This document shows positions 53,097 through 63,524 of a DNA stretch of 64,000 nucleotides, in pieces. The stretch is from Marinomonas rhizomae (lineage in GTDB: Bacteria; Pseudomonadota; Gammaproteobacteria; Pseudomonadales; Marinomonadaceae), in the NCBI RefSeq assembly GCF_024397855.1, contig NZ_CP073343.1, forward strand, positions 1,922,001-1,986,000. The letters are read 5' to 3'. The position numbers and the translations under genes are program-made. Positions within the stretch are counted from its first letter, which is position 1; every line of letters starts with the position of its first letter. A model generated the notes under the pieces. It was not told the origin of the DNA. It saw only the letters and a program-made list of their open reading frames with translations, and made no database searches.

Positions 53097-55406
53097 ATGA
53101 GCTACCAAGTACTCGCACGAAAATGGCGCCCACAGACTTTCCTTGAAATGGCTGGGCAAGACCATGTACTTCAAGCGTTGGTGAATGCCTTACGCCAACA
53201 GCGTTTACATCACGCTTATTTGTTTACTGGTACACGTGGTGTCGGTAAAACCACGATCGCACGTATTTTTGCTAAATGCTTAAATTGTGAAACCAATGGC
53301 ATTTCCCCAGAGCCTTGTGGAACCTGCGATAGTTGCCGTGAAATCGCTGAAGGTCGTTTTGTTGATCTGATCGAAGTGGATGCAGCCTCTCGTACCAAGG
53401 TAGAAGATACCCGCGAATTATTAGAAAACGTACAATACGCGCCAACTCGTGGTCGCTTTAAAGTCTACCTGATAGACGAAGTACACATGCTGTCGACTCA
53501 CTCCTTCAATGCGTTATTAAAAACCCTTGAAGAGCCGCCAGCCCATGTCAAATTTTTGCTGGCAACGACCGATCCACAGAAACTTCCTGTGACCATTTTA
53601 TCTCGTTGTTTGCAGTTCAATCTTAAAAATATGTCGCCACAGCGCGTGGTGGACTATTTACAAACCGTGCTTAACACCGAGCAAGTTAATTTTGACCAGC
53701 CAGCGCTTTGGCAAATTGGACAAGCAGCCAATGGCAGTATGCGTGATGCCTTGAGTTTGACGGATCAAGCGATTGCTTTTGGCAATGGGACGATCTCGGA
53801 ATCTGGTGTGACAGCAATGTTGGGCTTGGTGAATCAAGCACAAGTATTGGATTTATTAGAAAGTGTAGCGTCTAAAAACGCAGCGCAAGTGTTGAATAGA
53901 ATAGAGCAACTTGCCGATTACCAACCAGATTTCGCAGCGATTTGTGGAAGCTTGCTAGATGTGTTGCACCGTGTAGCGATTGAGCAACAAGTGCCTGGCG
54001 CCTTGATGGACCAGATGGGTGACTTGGCGCGTATTCAAGCGATTGCCGCCAGTGTGAGTTCTGAAGAAATACAAATTTTGTATCAGAGCTTATTAATTGG
54101 TCGTCGTGATTTGCACTTGGCTCATTCAGTCCGCGCCGGGTTTGAAATGCTGATGCTAAGGTTGATAGCCTTCCGCCCAGCACCGCCAATGGTAGTTAGT
54201 CATGATGCGCCGCCAGCAATACAGGCTCACACAGAAGTGGCTCCAACACCAGTGGCGTCATCAGATACCCTGAATCAAACAACAGAGCCTGATTATTCGT
54301 CGCAGGCGATGGCGGAAAAAAAAACAGCCGTTATTGAGCAAGATGAACCAGTAGTATCTGAACCTGCTGAGCAAATGCCTGAGCCAGAACATGCACAAGA
54401 AGAACCTGCTGTGCCAACAGTGCCTGCAGAACATCCACCTTGGGAAGATGCTCCTGAATCGGTAGCGGTCGAAGCGACTCTTGTAGAGCAGGATGCTGCT
54501 GAAAATACCGTGGTTGAAGGTGTTACCTCTGAAAACCTTCAGGATGAAGCACCTCAAGAACACACTGAAGAAGTTGAGCCTGTCACTCCGCATCATGTCG
54601 ATGCTGCTGAAATTGAAAACGACGATCCATTAGAGCCTGTTGAGGCGATGATGGAAGAAGAGAGCACAGCAGGGAATGTTGCTGTTTCGCAAGAGCCAGA
54701 CATACCGACAGAAACGGTTAAAAAAACAGGGCATGAGCCTAAACCTTTTGTTGTTGCACAAGAAACATTCGCAGAAGACGGCTTCGATGAAAGCGATGAA
54801 GATGAGGATGATGAAGAAGCGGAAGAACGCGCCATTGCCGATATCGTCGATCCATTTAATCCCGCTGCGGAATTGGTTGATGCTTTAGGTGCGGAACCTA
54901 TTGATTCGCCCGTCGTCGAAGAAAACAAAGAGCCTGATACACGTTTAGCGAAAGTGCCGGATACAATCGCTCAACCTGCACTAGGCATGCCATTACCTGA
55001 GATGAGCCATTATAATGAGCTAACCATGAAACTTTGGTGGCTGGTGGCGCCTCGTTTGCCTTTGACAGGTTTGGTGCAAAATATTTTAATGAATTCCAGC
55101 TTGGTGGATGCAAGCGATCAAGGTGTTCGCCTTGAAGTGCCTTTAGAGTATGGGCACATGCTTAACCAAGTGCGTTATGAACAAATACAAGGTGCGTTGA
55201 GCGACTTCTTCGGGATGACGGTGCCTTTGATTATAGATACAGTGGAAGACACCACGGGTGTGACCGCAGAAGAATTTGCCGCCAGTAAGCGAGCAGAAGC
55301 CTTACAGGTTGCGATCACTCATTTAAATTCACATCCAGTTGTGCAAGCTTTGTCGGCGACGATGGGCGCACAATTGGTTTACGATACGGTTAAAGTTAAA
55401 GCTTAA
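53097..55406 (+). CDS. dnaX: DNA polymerase III subunits tau and gamma
   Basis: 769 residues from ATG 53097 ([15 protein letters not shown]); the frame upstream to 53028 is not typical. AAA+ clamp-loader motor: Walker [10 protein letters not shown] (45-53), Zn site C61, C64/C74, C77, C80, Walker [12 protein letters not shown]. Then a ~210-residue Pro/Glu linker (about 400-620) and the tau C-terminal domains that bind DnaB and the alpha subunit. A run of nine A in the linker could direct a gamma product. First of dnaX-ybaB-recR. Confidence 0.95.
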   Translation: MSYQVLARKWRPQTFLEMAGQDHVLQALVNALRQQRLHHAYLFTGTRGVGKTTIARIFAKCLNCETNGISPEPCGTCDSCREIAEGRFVDLIEVDAASRTKVEDTRELLENVQYAPTRGRFKVYLIDEVHMLSTHSFNALLKTLEEPPAHVKFLLATTDPQKLPVTILSRCLQFNLKNMSPQRVVDYLQTVLNTEQVNFDQPALWQIGQAANGSMRDALSLTDQAIAFGNGTISESGVTAMLGLVNQAQVLDLLESVASKNAAQVLNRIEQLADYQPDFAAICGSLLDVLHRVAIEQQVPGALMDQMGDLARIQAIAASVSSEEIQILYQSLLIGRRDLHLAHSVRAGFEMLMLRLIAFRPAPPMVVSHDAPPAIQAHTEVAPTPVASSDTLNQTTEPDYSSQAMAEKKTAVIEQDEPVVSEPAEQMPEPEHAQEEPAVPTVPAEHPPWEDAPESVAVEATLVEQDAAENTVVEGVTSENLQDEAPQEHTEEVEPVTPHHVDAAEIENDDPLEPVEAMMEEESTAGNVAVSQEPDIPTETVKKTGHEPKPFVVAQETFAEDGFDESDEDEDDEEAEERAIADIVDPFNPAAELVDALGAEPIDSPVVEENKEPDTRLAKVPDTIAQPALGMPLPEMSHYNELTMKLWWLVAPRLPLTGLVQNILMNSSLVDASDQGVRLEVPLEYGHMLNQVRYEQIQGALSDFFGMTVPLIIDTVEDTTGVTAEEFAASKRAEALQVAITHLNSHPVVQALSATMGAQLVYDTVKVKA
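54316..54337 (+). promoter_or_regulatory. Candidate programmed frameshift (slippery) site in dnaX
   Basis: Nine A (54316-54324) are read GAA AAA AAA ACA after codon 407, giving the heptamer A AAA AAA in the zero frame. A -1 shift reads AAC AGC CGT TAT TGA and ends at 54337, making a 413-residue gamma-like protein (E. coli gamma has 431). AGG lies about 10 nt upstream. No strong stem was found downstream by eye, so transcriptional slippage, as in Thermus dnaX, is equally possible. Confidence 0.5.
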
Positions 55407-55423
55407 ATTGGAGAGCAAAAGTT

Positions 55424-55750
55424 ATGTTTAAAGGTGGTATGGGTAACATGATGCGCCAAGCGCAGCAGATGCAAGAAAATGTGCAGAAAGCACAAGAAGA
55501 AGTTGCCAATATGGAAATTGAAGGCCAAGCAGGTGCGGGTCTGGTAAAAATTCTAATGACGGGTCGTCATGATGTGAAGCGAGTTTCTATCGATGATTCT
55601 TTGTTTGGTGATGACAAAGAGATGTTAGAGGATTTAATCGCGGCCGCTGTGAACGATGCTGTGCGCAATATCGAAGTATCTCAAAAAGAAAAAATGGCTG
55701 CAGCTACGGCGGGTATGTCTTTGCCACCTGGCTTTAAGATGCCTTTCTAG
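55424..55750 (+). CDS. ybaB: Nucleoid-associated protein YbaB/EbfC
   Basis: 108 residues. [20 protein letters not shown] coiled segment, then the conserved [20 protein letters not shown] and a C-terminus [10 protein letters not shown] homodimer that binds DNA near GTnAC sites. Conserved partner gene of dnaX and recR. 17 nt after dnaX. Confidence 0.95.
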   Translation: MFKGGMGNMMRQAQQMQENVQKAQEEVANMEIEGQAGAGLVKILMTGRHDVKRVSIDDSLFGDDKEMLEDLIAAAVNDAVRNIEVSQKEKMAAATAGMSLPPGFKMPF

Positions 55751-55759
55751 GAGCGAGCT

Positions 55760-56353
55760 TTGTTTAGTCCCTTAATTAAAGAACTGATTGAATCATTACG
55801 TTGTTTGCCGGGTGTTGGGCCAAGATCGGCGCAAAAGATGGCATTGTATTTATTAGAACGTGATCATCAAGGGGCAGATAGACTGGCAAATGCATTGCGC
55901 GAGGCGCTCGACAAAGTTGGGCGTTGTTCAAGTTGTCGTACTCTGACTGAAGAGACTGAGTGCCAACTTTGTACAGACCCAGAACGTGATTCAAAGCATT
56001 TATGTATTGTAGAAACGCCCGCAGATGTTGTCGCAATTGAATCTGCAGGTAGTTTTTCTGGGCGTTATTTTGTTTTGCTAGGACATTTGTCTCCTATCGA
56101 CGGCATTGGTCCAGAAGAATTAGGCTTAGATCGTTTAGAAACCTTGGTTCAACATAACCAGGTTGAAGAGGCGATAATCGCCACGAATTCGACGGTTGAA
56201 GGTGAGGCAACTTGCCATTATATCGCTGAAAAATTAAAAACATTGAACATCAATGTCAGTCGAATTGCTCATGGTGTCCCCATGGGTGGTGAGCTGGAAT
56301 ACGTTGATGGAAACACTCTGGCTTTAGCGCTAGAGGGACGGAAAAAACTCTAG
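55760..56353 (+). CDS. recR: Recombination mediator RecR
   Basis: 197 residues from TTG 55760, with AGGAG 6 nt upstream. N-terminal helix-hairpin-helix ([20 protein letters not shown]), four-Cys zinc finger ([16 protein letters not shown]), Toprim domain ([14 protein letters not shown]), C-terminus with a conserved ALEGRKKL. Works with RecO to load RecA on gapped DNA. 9 nt after ybaB and 1 nt before rnd. Confidence 0.95.
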   Translation: MFSPLIKELIESLRCLPGVGPRSAQKMALYLLERDHQGADRLANALREALDKVGRCSSCRTLTEETECQLCTDPERDSKHLCIVETPADVVAIESAGSFSGRYFVLLGHLSPIDGIGPEELGLDRLETLVQHNQVEEAIIATNSTVEGEATCHYIAEKLKTLNINVSRIAHGVPMGGELEYVDGNTLALALEGRKKL

Positions 56354-56354
56354 T

Positions 56355-57497
56355 ATGAATGATCAAGATGATGCTCTGAATATTATTTGGGTTGCGGACA
56401 ATGAATCACTGGCGAGTTGGTGTGAGTACTGGGCAGAATTACCCGTTATCGCCGTCGATACAGAATTTATTCGTCGCACGACCTATTTTCCAATTACGGG
56501 GCTAATCCAAATTAGTGAAGGCGAGAAAGCCGTACTGATTGATCCTTTGAGCATTGATGAATGGGAACCACTTCGTGATTTGATGGTGAACCCTTCTGTG
56601 ATGAAAGTTTTCCATGCTTGTTCTGAAGATCTGGATGTTTTTGAACGTTTGTTAGGTGTTTTGCCTGCTCCTTTTTACGATACTCAAATTGGTGAAGCCT
56701 ACGCCAGCGCCCAATGGTCGCTGAGTTATGTGAAGCTTATTCATGAGTATTTGCAAATTGAAGTGGCAAAAGATGAAACCCGTTCTGACTGGGTTCAACG
56801 TCCGTTAACCGATGCGCAAAAACGTTATGCGGCTCTTGATGTGGTGTATTTGGCGAAAGTGTACCCAATGCAAATTGCCCGTTTAGAAGAAAAAAACATG
56901 CTTGAATGGGTCATGGAAGATTGTGAATCATTGAAGTGGCAGTATCAGATGAACTCTGATCCAGAGCAAAATTGGGACGGTGTGAAAACCGCATGGCGCT
57001 TGTCACCAGCAGGTTTGACGCTATTACGCTTGTTGTTTATTTGGCGTGATGAGCAAGCTCGTAAAGAGGATGTGCCAAAAGGTCAGATTCTCAAAGATCG
57101 AACTTTATGGTCATTGGCGAAAACCATGCCGACACACCATAAAGCGGTTTCTGAAGCAGAAGAGTTAACGGGTCGTCAGCATCGTTTGTACGGTGAGGTG
57201 ATTTTGCAGAATGTTGCCTTGGTAAATGAGTTGTCGCCTGATGAATATCAATTGCCACTGGAAATTCCTTTGCCATCTCAGGCAGGAGAATTGACGAAAC
57301 GTATCAAGTCATTTGTTCGTGAAAAAGCAGATGCGCTGAAAATTGCACCAGAAGCTATGATGAAGCGTAAGCTGTTAGATCCTTTAGTGCGTCATTTGTA
57401 TGACGGCACTGAGATTGATTGGCAGAACCCTGCCTTAACAGGCTGGCGACGTGACGTGATCGTTAATCCAGTACTAGAGACATTTAAAGAGTCCTAA
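56355..57497 (+). CDS. rnd: Ribonuclease D
   Basis: 380 residues. 3'-5' exoribonuclease that trims tRNA precursors. DEDDy motifs: IAVDTEFIRRTTYFP (Exo I, about 32-46), VFHACSEDLDVFERLL (Exo II), YAALDVVYLAKVYPMQ (Exo III, Tyr-Asp). An HRDC domain follows (about 215-290). ATG 56355 is 1 nt after the recR stop. Confidence 0.92.
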   Translation: MNDQDDALNIIWVADNESLASWCEYWAELPVIAVDTEFIRRTTYFPITGLIQISEGEKAVLIDPLSIDEWEPLRDLMVNPSVMKVFHACSEDLDVFERLLGVLPAPFYDTQIGEAYASAQWSLSYVKLIHEYLQIEVAKDETRSDWVQRPLTDAQKRYAALDVVYLAKVYPMQIARLEEKNMLEWVMEDCESLKWQYQMNSDPEQNWDGVKTAWRLSPAGLTLLRLLFIWRDEQARKEDVPKGQILKDRTLWSLAKTMPTHHKAVSEAEELTGRQHRLYGEVILQNVALVNELSPDEYQLPLEIPLPSQAGELTKRIKSFVREKADALKIAPEAMMKRKLLDPLVRHLYDGTEIDWQNPALTGWRRDVIVNPVLETFKES

Positions 57498-57525
57498 CAT
57501 GGCGTTAAAGCGCCAAGGGTAAAAT

Positions 57526-57819
57526 ATGAAACAGCATTTAATCGTAGAAGTATTTCGTTCTAGCAAGCATGATGGAATGTACTTGTACGTGGAAAAAAGT
57601 AAGGGACTAAAAGATATCCCTGAAGAGCTTATGTCTCGATTTGGCAAAGGCATCAGTGCGATGACCATGTTGTTAACTAATGAAAGTAAATTGGCTCGAG
57701 CAACGCCTGAAAAAGTAACTGAAGGCATTCGTGAAAAAGGCTTCTATTTACAATTGCCACCAGCGAAAGATGACTATTTGTTGGATTTGTATAAAACACC
57801 GACAGAAGCGGTTTATTAA
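57526..57819 (+). CDS. ycgL: YcgL domain protein (DUF709)
   Basis: 97 residues. [32 protein letters not shown] and the internal [13 protein letters not shown] are typical of YcgL. Regularly found between rnd and ycgN in gammaproteobacteria. Role unknown, one report links it to cell shape/division. 28 nt after rnd. Confidence 0.9.
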   Translation: MKQHLIVEVFRSSKHDGMYLYVEKSKGLKDIPEELMSRFGKGISAMTMLLTNESKLARATPEKVTEGIREKGFYLQLPPAKDDYLLDLYKTPTEAVY

Positions 57820-57836
57820 TTACCTGGATTTAGATA

Positions 57837-58316
57837 ATGATTGCAAAGCGTTACGAACCTTTTTGGAAAACCACACCGCTAGAGCAGATGTCTCAAGCGG
57901 AATGGGAGTCTATCTGTGACGGTTGCGGAAAATGTTGTCTGCAAAAATTACAAGATGACGAAACAGAAGAGGTTTTTTATACCAATTTATCTTGCCATCA
58001 ACTCAATATTGCTTCTTGCCAGTGTAAGGTTTACAACACTCGACAGGAAAAAGTATCGACTTGTATTACGCTAACCTCAGATCAGATTGATGAGTTTCAT
58101 TGGTTGCCTGATACCTGCAGTTATCGCGTATTGCATGAAACCAAAGAGTTGCCAAACTGGCACCCTTTGGTGGTGGGGAATGACAAAGAGATGCTCCAAC
58201 AAGGTCTTACGGTTCGCCATTACGCGGTGAACGAAAATACGGTTGACGAAGAAGATTGGGAAACGCATATTATTAAATGGGTACATGGTATGCCGGAGCC
58301 GTATGAAATAACGTGA
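57837..58316 (+). CDS. ycgN: YcgN family (UPF0153/UPF0260) cysteine-cluster protein
   Basis: 159 residues. WESICDGCGKCCLQKLQDDE holds the CxxCxxCC cluster. Further Cys in YTNLSCHQLN, ASCQCKVYNTR and TCIT, as in proteins thought to bind Zn or Fe-S. Ends VHGMPEPYEIT. Conserved neighbour of ycgL. Precise role unknown. Confidence 0.9.
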   Translation: MIAKRYEPFWKTTPLEQMSQAEWESICDGCGKCCLQKLQDDETEEVFYTNLSCHQLNIASCQCKVYNTRQEKVSTCITLTSDQIDEFHWLPDTCSYRVLHETKELPNWHPLVVGNDKEMLQQGLTVRHYAVNENTVDEEDWETHIIKWVHGMPEPYEIT

Positions 58317-58372
58317 GTATGACGAACGGTTGCTAATCTCAGCAAGTAAAGTAGTTCAAGGAGTTCGCAAAC

Positions 58373-60244
58373 GTGAAGTGGTTGAAAATAAATACTGTGT
58401 TGTTAGTGGCTGTTTTATCCTTTTGGATGCCATCTAGCCAAGCGGATACTCAATTCCGTGTTATTGTTGATGCCTCTGGTAGTATGTTGATCAGTGATCC
58501 TGATAAGCTCACTTCTGAGGCATTACGTCTTATTTCAAATCTTGCTCCAGAAGAAAAAGCCACTCTGGGAATTTGGTTGTTTGGTGAAGAGCCCCGTGTC
58601 CTTTTACCAGAAGCCGTTGTGAACAAAGCCAATAAAGCCAAACTGGCGAGCTATGTTGACAGCTATGTAACGCAAGACGTCAAAACCGATCTAGAAGCCA
58701 TTGTTAAGTTGCTGTTAGAAACACCTGATTCGGGCGACCTAAAACCCGGTTTTAATCGTCATTGGATTTTAGTGACCGATGGTATGGTGGATATCAGCCT
58801 GGACGATGCAGTAAATAAGGCATCGCGTGATCGTATCCTTAATGAGCTGACTGACAAACTAGAAGAGCGCGGTATTCATCTTCATACTATTTCTATGACG
58901 GGCTACACTGATAAAGCTTTGCTCGAATCGCTTTCTCTGCGAACCAATGCGACGCACACTGAAGTCGCCATACCTGAAGATTTATTAGACACCTTCGACC
59001 GCATTTTTACTCAAGCTTCGCCTTCTGACGAATTACCATTCGATGGCAATCGTTTTACTGTGGACGACGCAATTAAAGAACTGACATTAGTGGTGTTTCA
59101 TGAAAATGGTATACAGCCTCATATTGTGAAACCGGATGGGACTCTTTTGTCTTTGGTGAGTGATCAAAACGTTTCTGTGTCTACATCAAATCATTACACC
59201 CTCATTACGGTTCGTGCTCCTGCTTCGGGTGAGTGGCAAGTTAATAATGTCGATCTAGAGCGGAGTAGTGTCAGAGTTATTACCGATTTAAGTGGCCAGG
59301 CAACGCCGATCGCGCCAGTCATATTTCAGAATGAGCCGATTTATTCCACTGTCGCTTTATTTCAGAAAGACAAGGTTATAAAAGACGACAAGATATTGAA
59401 CCTGCTGACCGTTAAACAAACATTAGTACGTTTAAGTGGCGAGCAAAAAGAAACCGTATTTTCTCATACAATGGACAAGACGAACGGGCAATTTAAGCAA
59501 CGTCTGGAAGGTATTACAGAGCCGGGGAATTATGAATTAGTGAGCCTGGTCGATGGGAAAACCTTCTCTCGTCAGCTGAGCCAATTTTTCACTGTGAGTC
59601 CTGCGATCAGTTTCGAGGGGAGTAATCCGAGCGGTAACTTGGTGTCTTTTTCTGCCAAACCGGTGAATTTAAAACTGAATATGCAGCGTTCTAATGTGAA
59701 ACTTGAATTCACCTATAACAACGGCACCACAGAAGTTGAGGAAATGCCGCTTATTGGTCAAGGCTATTGGGAAATAATCATTCCAGTATCTGCAAATGAT
59801 AACGTAAAAGTTCGTGCTCAGTTAATTGGTTTTACCCAAACCGGATTACGTTTTGAATATTGGACACCAGTTTGGCATTTTAATCGACAGGGTAATGACG
59901 AGCCATCGGTTGGGCTAGGTGAAATTGCTCCTTTAGGGGCTGCTATTATTTCTGCTGCAGCCTCCAACAAAGGTGTGACGCCAATGTCGGTTTCGCCTTC
60001 TATTTCAGTGGTGAGCGATGCTGAAGAAAGGTCGGATGCTTCGCCTGAAGAAACGAGTATGTCAGCAGAAGAATCGACGACTGAGAAGGTGATGGATGAG
60101 GCGAATAGCCTGTCCAAAACAGAATGGCTTTTGTATGGCGCTCTAAACATTGGCGGCATTGTCGTGATCGCAGGCGGTATATTTATGTATCGTCGGATAA
60201 AGAAAAACAATTCGATTAAGAGAGAAGAACTAGACGATGTGTGA
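58373..60244 (+). CDS. VWA-domain membrane protein
   Basis: 623 residues from GTG 58373 (AAGGAG 8 nt upstream). Signal peptide (TVLLVAVLSFWMPSSQADTQ), then a von Willebrand A domain starting RVIVDASGSMLIS (MIDAS DASGS 33-37; Thr/Asp partners in ILVTDGMVDI) to about residue 215. A beta-rich middle follows, then a Ser/Glu linker, a C-terminal membrane helix (LLYGALNIGGIVVIAGGIFM, about 586-606) and a short cytoplasmic tail. Most of it is therefore periplasmic. Its 3' end overlaps the next gene by 8 nt. Role unknown; metal-dependent protein binding is likely. Confidence 0.75.
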   Translation: MKWLKINTVLLVAVLSFWMPSSQADTQFRVIVDASGSMLISDPDKLTSEALRLISNLAPEEKATLGIWLFGEEPRVLLPEAVVNKANKAKLASYVDSYVTQDVKTDLEAIVKLLLETPDSGDLKPGFNRHWILVTDGMVDISLDDAVNKASRDRILNELTDKLEERGIHLHTISMTGYTDKALLESLSLRTNATHTEVAIPEDLLDTFDRIFTQASPSDELPFDGNRFTVDDAIKELTLVVFHENGIQPHIVKPDGTLLSLVSDQNVSVSTSNHYTLITVRAPASGEWQVNNVDLERSSVRVITDLSGQATPIAPVIFQNEPIYSTVALFQKDKVIKDDKILNLLTVKQTLVRLSGEQKETVFSHTMDKTNGQFKQRLEGITEPGNYELVSLVDGKTFSRQLSQFFTVSPAISFEGSNPSGNLVSFSAKPVNLKLNMQRSNVKLEFTYNNGTTEVEEMPLIGQGYWEIIIPVSANDNVKVRAQLIGFTQTGLRFEYWTPVWHFNRQGNDEPSVGLGEIAPLGAAIISAAASNKGVTPMSVSPSISVVSDAEERSDASPEETSMSAEESTTEKVMDEANSLSKTEWLLYGALNIGGIVVIAGGIFMYRRIKKNNSIKREELDDV

Positions 60245-61022
60245 GTTATTAGGCATGAGTGCGAATGTGCCAACGGATATATGTTTTAGTTTTTCGGGCC
60301 TACGTGCTCGCGGTGGGCGAACGGGTCCCCATAAAGATGGCTGGGGAATGGCTATGTATCGTGATGGCTATGTTTGGGCTATTCATGATCCAAGGCCAAG
60401 TGCCGATTCAGACATGGCGGAAGTCATCAGTAACAGTTCGTTAAAATGCGATATTGTCATCAGTCACATTCGTCAAGCGAACGTGGGTGCAGTGAGCCTA
60501 TTAAACACCCATCCCTTCAATCGTATGCTGTGGGGCAAAACTTGGACTTACGCTCATAATGGTCAATTAGAGTCGTCAGGCTCGTTGCCAATAGAGCATT
60601 ATCACCCATTAGGCAGTACGGACTCAGAGCGAGCCTTTTGCTGGATCTTTGAACAGCTACAGGCCCGTTTTGGCGACCAAGAGCCCGATTTAAATGACGT
60701 GTCGGCAGTGCTTTCAGAATTGGCTTTGCAGCTGAAAGCCATGGGCGTGTTTAACATGATGCTCTCGGATGGCGTGCGCTTATATTGTTTTTGTACCACC
60801 AAGCTGCATTGGATCACCCGTCGAGCACCCTTTAAAAAAGCCACCTTGTCGGACGAAGATGTGATTATAGACTTTAAAGAAGTCACCACGGACAAAGACG
60901 TCGTCACCATGATCGCCACGCAACCATTAACACATGATGAAACATGGCAACAAATGGAAGAGGGCGAATTGTGCGTGTTTGAAGGTGGCGAAGTGGTTTG
61001 TCAGATCAAAGCTATCGATTAA
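60237..61022 (+). CDS. Class II glutamine amidotransferase (YafJ family)
   Basis: 261 residues. Ntn-type glutaminase fold with catalytic Cys2 (MCELLGMSANV), ARGGRTGPHKDGWGMAMYRD, VISHIRQANVG, NTHPFNRMLWGKTWTYAHNG. No synthase domain, so the ammonia acceptor is unknown. Overlaps the VWA gene by 8 nt, hence coupled, and has its own terminator. Confidence 0.9.
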   Translation: MCELLGMSANVPTDICFSFSGLRARGGRTGPHKDGWGMAMYRDGYVWAIHDPRPSADSDMAEVISNSSLKCDIVISHIRQANVGAVSLLNTHPFNRMLWGKTWTYAHNGQLESSGSLPIEHYHPLGSTDSERAFCWIFEQLQARFGDQEPDLNDVSAVLSELALQLKAMGVFNMMLSDGVRLYCFCTTKLHWITRRAPFKKATLSDEDVIIDFKEVTTDKDVVTMIATQPLTHDETWQQMEEGELCVFEGGEVVCQIKAID

Positions 61023-61042
61023 AAAATTGTCTTTACTATATT

Positions 61043-61091
61043 ATGGCTGTTTTAAAAGCCATAAAAAGCCCCTAATAGTAAAGGGGCTTTT
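61043..61091. terminator. Double hairpin terminator between convergent genes
   Basis: ATGGCT (61043-61048) pairs with AGCCAT (61057-61062). AAAAGCCCC (61064-61072) pairs with GGGGCTTTT (61083-61091). The second stem is bidirectional and separates the amidotransferase gene from the chemoreceptor gene. Confidence 0.75.
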
Positions 61092-61103
61092 GGAAGTTAA
61101 ATT

Positions 61104-63008
61104 CTAGTGTTTGATTTTAAAGCGTTCTGTTAGGGCTTTCAGCTCTAGACTAAGCGCCTTCAAGTTACTGACGGCCATAGCAGATTCCGTAGCACCTTCA
61201 GTAGTTTTGTCAGCTAATTGACGTACATTTTCAACGCTGCTGCTTATTTCTTCAGAAACGTGTGACTGTTGTTCTGCTGCAGTTGCAATTTGTTGAGTCA
61301 TATCTTGCACATGCCCCATTTCTTGGCTGATATTATCAAACAGAGTCACAACGCTTTTGGCTTGTTCGGCGTTATTAATAGATAGGTCGCGGCTTGTTTG
61401 AATTTTCTCTAAGGACTCTTGTGCACCGCTTTGTAATTGGTGGATTAAGTCTTCAATTTCTTTGGCTGAGTCTTGCGTTCGGCTTGCTAGACCACGCACT
61501 TCGTCGGCCACTACGGCAAACCCGCGACCCGCTTCACCAGCTCTGGCTGCTTCAATGGCGGCATTCAATGCCAATAGGTTGGTTTGTTCGGCAACAGCTT
61601 TGATCACTTCTAGTACGTTTCCAACATTGTCAGAGCGTTCTTTTAGTGTCTCCATTGTTTGGCTGGTATTGTTAAGTTCAGTTGCTAAGTTGCTTATTTG
61701 AGTCGCTGTATCATTAACCATGGCACTGCCTTGGTTGACGATAGTGTCAGTTTTTGTTGTAGCTGAGGCTGCTGTTTCAGCATTGCGTGCTACTTCGGCA
61801 ACTGTTGCAGACATTTCATTTATTGCGGTGGCGACTTGATCTGTTTCGTCTCGTTGAGACTGCATTCTGCTTTGGCTGTTTTTAGTGATGGTTTCCAATT
61901 GTTCACTGGTAGAGCTTAGGTTAAGTACACCGCTAACAACTTCCGAGATCAATTTGTTTAACGTCAGGCTCATCTTGCCGATGTCGTTGTAGAGTTTACC
62001 AAGTTCATCGCGACGTTCAGTGGAGTAACTTTGAGTCAAGTCGCCGGCAGAAATGGACTCTAACGCCAAAGTAACGTCATTCATTGGTGTGACTATCATG
62101 CGGCGGATAAACCACGCGAAGAATAATCCCATGAAGATAGCGGCGATTGTGATCGATATAAGCAATGTGCGAACTTGAGCGCCATCTTCAGCACTTTTGA
62201 CTTGTTGCAGCGCTTCTAAATCTTCAAGCTTATCGGTAATAGTTGTTGCCAATTCTGCAAGTTTTTGAGTTCCGTTATCCAATTTCAGCGTCAGAGGAGG
62301 GTTTAGAGCGAGTAATCCTTGGTAGGTTTTAAACAGCTCATTGATTTTCTGCTGAATAGCTTGTGACTGCCCTGTGAGTTGCAGTTTCTCCATTTCGGAT
62401 GCAATTTTTGGGATACGAACATTTATTATATCTTGTGGAATAGGTTTTCCTTGGCCGACACTTGTTGTAATGATTAGCATAGTATCAGCGAGTTCATTCG
62501 ACATACGTAAGGTGGTTGTCACTGCATTGGTATCGCTGGAATTGCTGAGGCTATCTATGAGCTGGTCGGCTTGGCTCTTAATTTCATTGCGAATACCAGC
62601 AGCTGTTTTACCCGTGTTGCCCCAGTCTTGGCGAAATGTGTGAACCTCTTCAAATGTGAGTGTATATTGATCTAAGGCACTAGAAGCCTGTTTGACAAGG
62701 GCTAAACTTCCCTCACCAGTATAAAGGTTAAAAGAATCTTGAAACTGTTTCGAGAGTGTTGACTCAAGATTAACCACATCTTGGTAAGCATCTTTACTAC
62801 CTTTATCGAGGTATAATTTTCGTTGCTCTCTAAGATCTAGAACGATGCTATTAAGCTGGTTGGATAATTGAACCTTATGAGCTCTTTCTAGCAGTGTATC
62901 TACACCAACGAAGCCTGCAATTGCAACGATGAGTGTTAATAACAGAACTAGGCCAAAGCCCCAAACAAGTTTGAGTCCAATAGATATATTTTCGAAGGGG
63001 TTTTTCAT
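61104..63008 (-). CDS. Methyl-accepting chemotaxis protein
   Basis: 634 residues from ATG 63008 (AAAGGAAATTTA before it; the longer frame to 63122 is not supported). First membrane helix ([20 protein letters not shown]), periplasmic helical sensor domain of about 270 residues, second helix ([20 protein letters not shown]), HAMP, then the cytoplasmic signalling rod with the hairpin tip [20 protein letters not shown] and [20 protein letters not shown]. Sensor resembles the HBM/four-helix-bundle type by length. No CheR-docking pentapeptide at the C-terminus (ends ERFKIKH). The ligand cannot be read. Confidence 0.92.
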   Translation of the reverse strand: MKNPFENISIGLKLVWGFGLVLLLTLIVAIAGFVGVDTLLERAHKVQLSNQLNSIVLDLREQRKLYLDKGSKDAYQDVVNLESTLSKQFQDSFNLYTGEGSLALVKQASSALDQYTLTFEEVHTFRQDWGNTGKTAAGIRNEIKSQADQLIDSLSNSSDTNAVTTTLRMSNELADTMLIITTSVGQGKPIPQDIINVRIPKIASEMEKLQLTGQSQAIQQKINELFKTYQGLLALNPPLTLKLDNGTQKLAELATTITDKLEDLEALQQVKSAEDGAQVRTLLISITIAAIFMGLFFAWFIRRMIVTPMNDVTLALESISAGDLTQSYSTERRDELGKLYNDIGKMSLTLNKLISEVVSGVLNLSSTSEQLETITKNSQSRMQSQRDETDQVATAINEMSATVAEVARNAETAASATTKTDTIVNQGSAMVNDTATQISNLATELNNTSQTMETLKERSDNVGNVLEVIKAVAEQTNLLALNAAIEAARAGEAGRGFAVVADEVRGLASRTQDSAKEIEDLIHQLQSGAQESLEKIQTSRDLSINNAEQAKSVVTLFDNISQEMGHVQDMTQQIATAAEQQSHVSEEISSSVENVRQLADKTTEGATESAMAVSNLKALSLELKALTERFKIKH

Positions 63009-63122
63009 TAAATTTCCTTTCACATGACGCAAGTTTTGAAGTGATTTTTCTGATGTGGCTTGAGTGAATGATTTCGCGTGCAATAATAATTTTTCTGATG
63101 GATTTTTGCGATGAGAATCCAT

Positions 63123-63524
63123 GGATATCTATTTTATAAAGTTACAAAAGCCCTAATTCATATAAAGTAGAATCTTTCGCTATATTCTGTTCTCATTCAG
63201 AAATATTTTTTAATGCATGTGCTCAAGGTGACTACATTGATTATTCAAGTAACCAAATTACATATAGCAACGCAGGTATGATTTCTAATTTACACTATGA
63301 CAAAGCAATCGTATGGTTTTGAAGGCTTGTCGTGAGTGATTGTGGCTCTGTTTCGTTATCTGTTTCGTTATTCAATATGGCCCGTTATAAGAGTGAAGTA
63401 ACTGAATCTCGCTTAAAGAATATGGCGAAAACATGAGCTGACGATGTATAGCTAAAAGCAAAGGTATGAACAGCTTGTGTTTTCGATAGATGATTGAGAA
63501 TGCGGGAAGAAAGGCAGAAAAATT
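63123..63524. other. Gene-free stretch between the chemoreceptor and the GNAT gene
   Basis: No convincing ORF on either strand. AT-rich. It must hold the promoter of the chemoreceptor (minus) and of the acetyltransferase (plus); no clear operator was identified. Confidence 0.5.

Noticed and set aside
54593..54928. 111-residue Ser-rich minus-strand ORF in dnaX
   Set aside because: Antisense of the Glu/Asp/Pro-rich linker, which leaves the opposite frame open by composition. No ribosome site.
63009..63122. 38-residue N-terminal extension of the chemoreceptor
   Set aside because: It would put a charged segment before the first membrane helix without precedent, while ATG 63008 has a good ribosome site.
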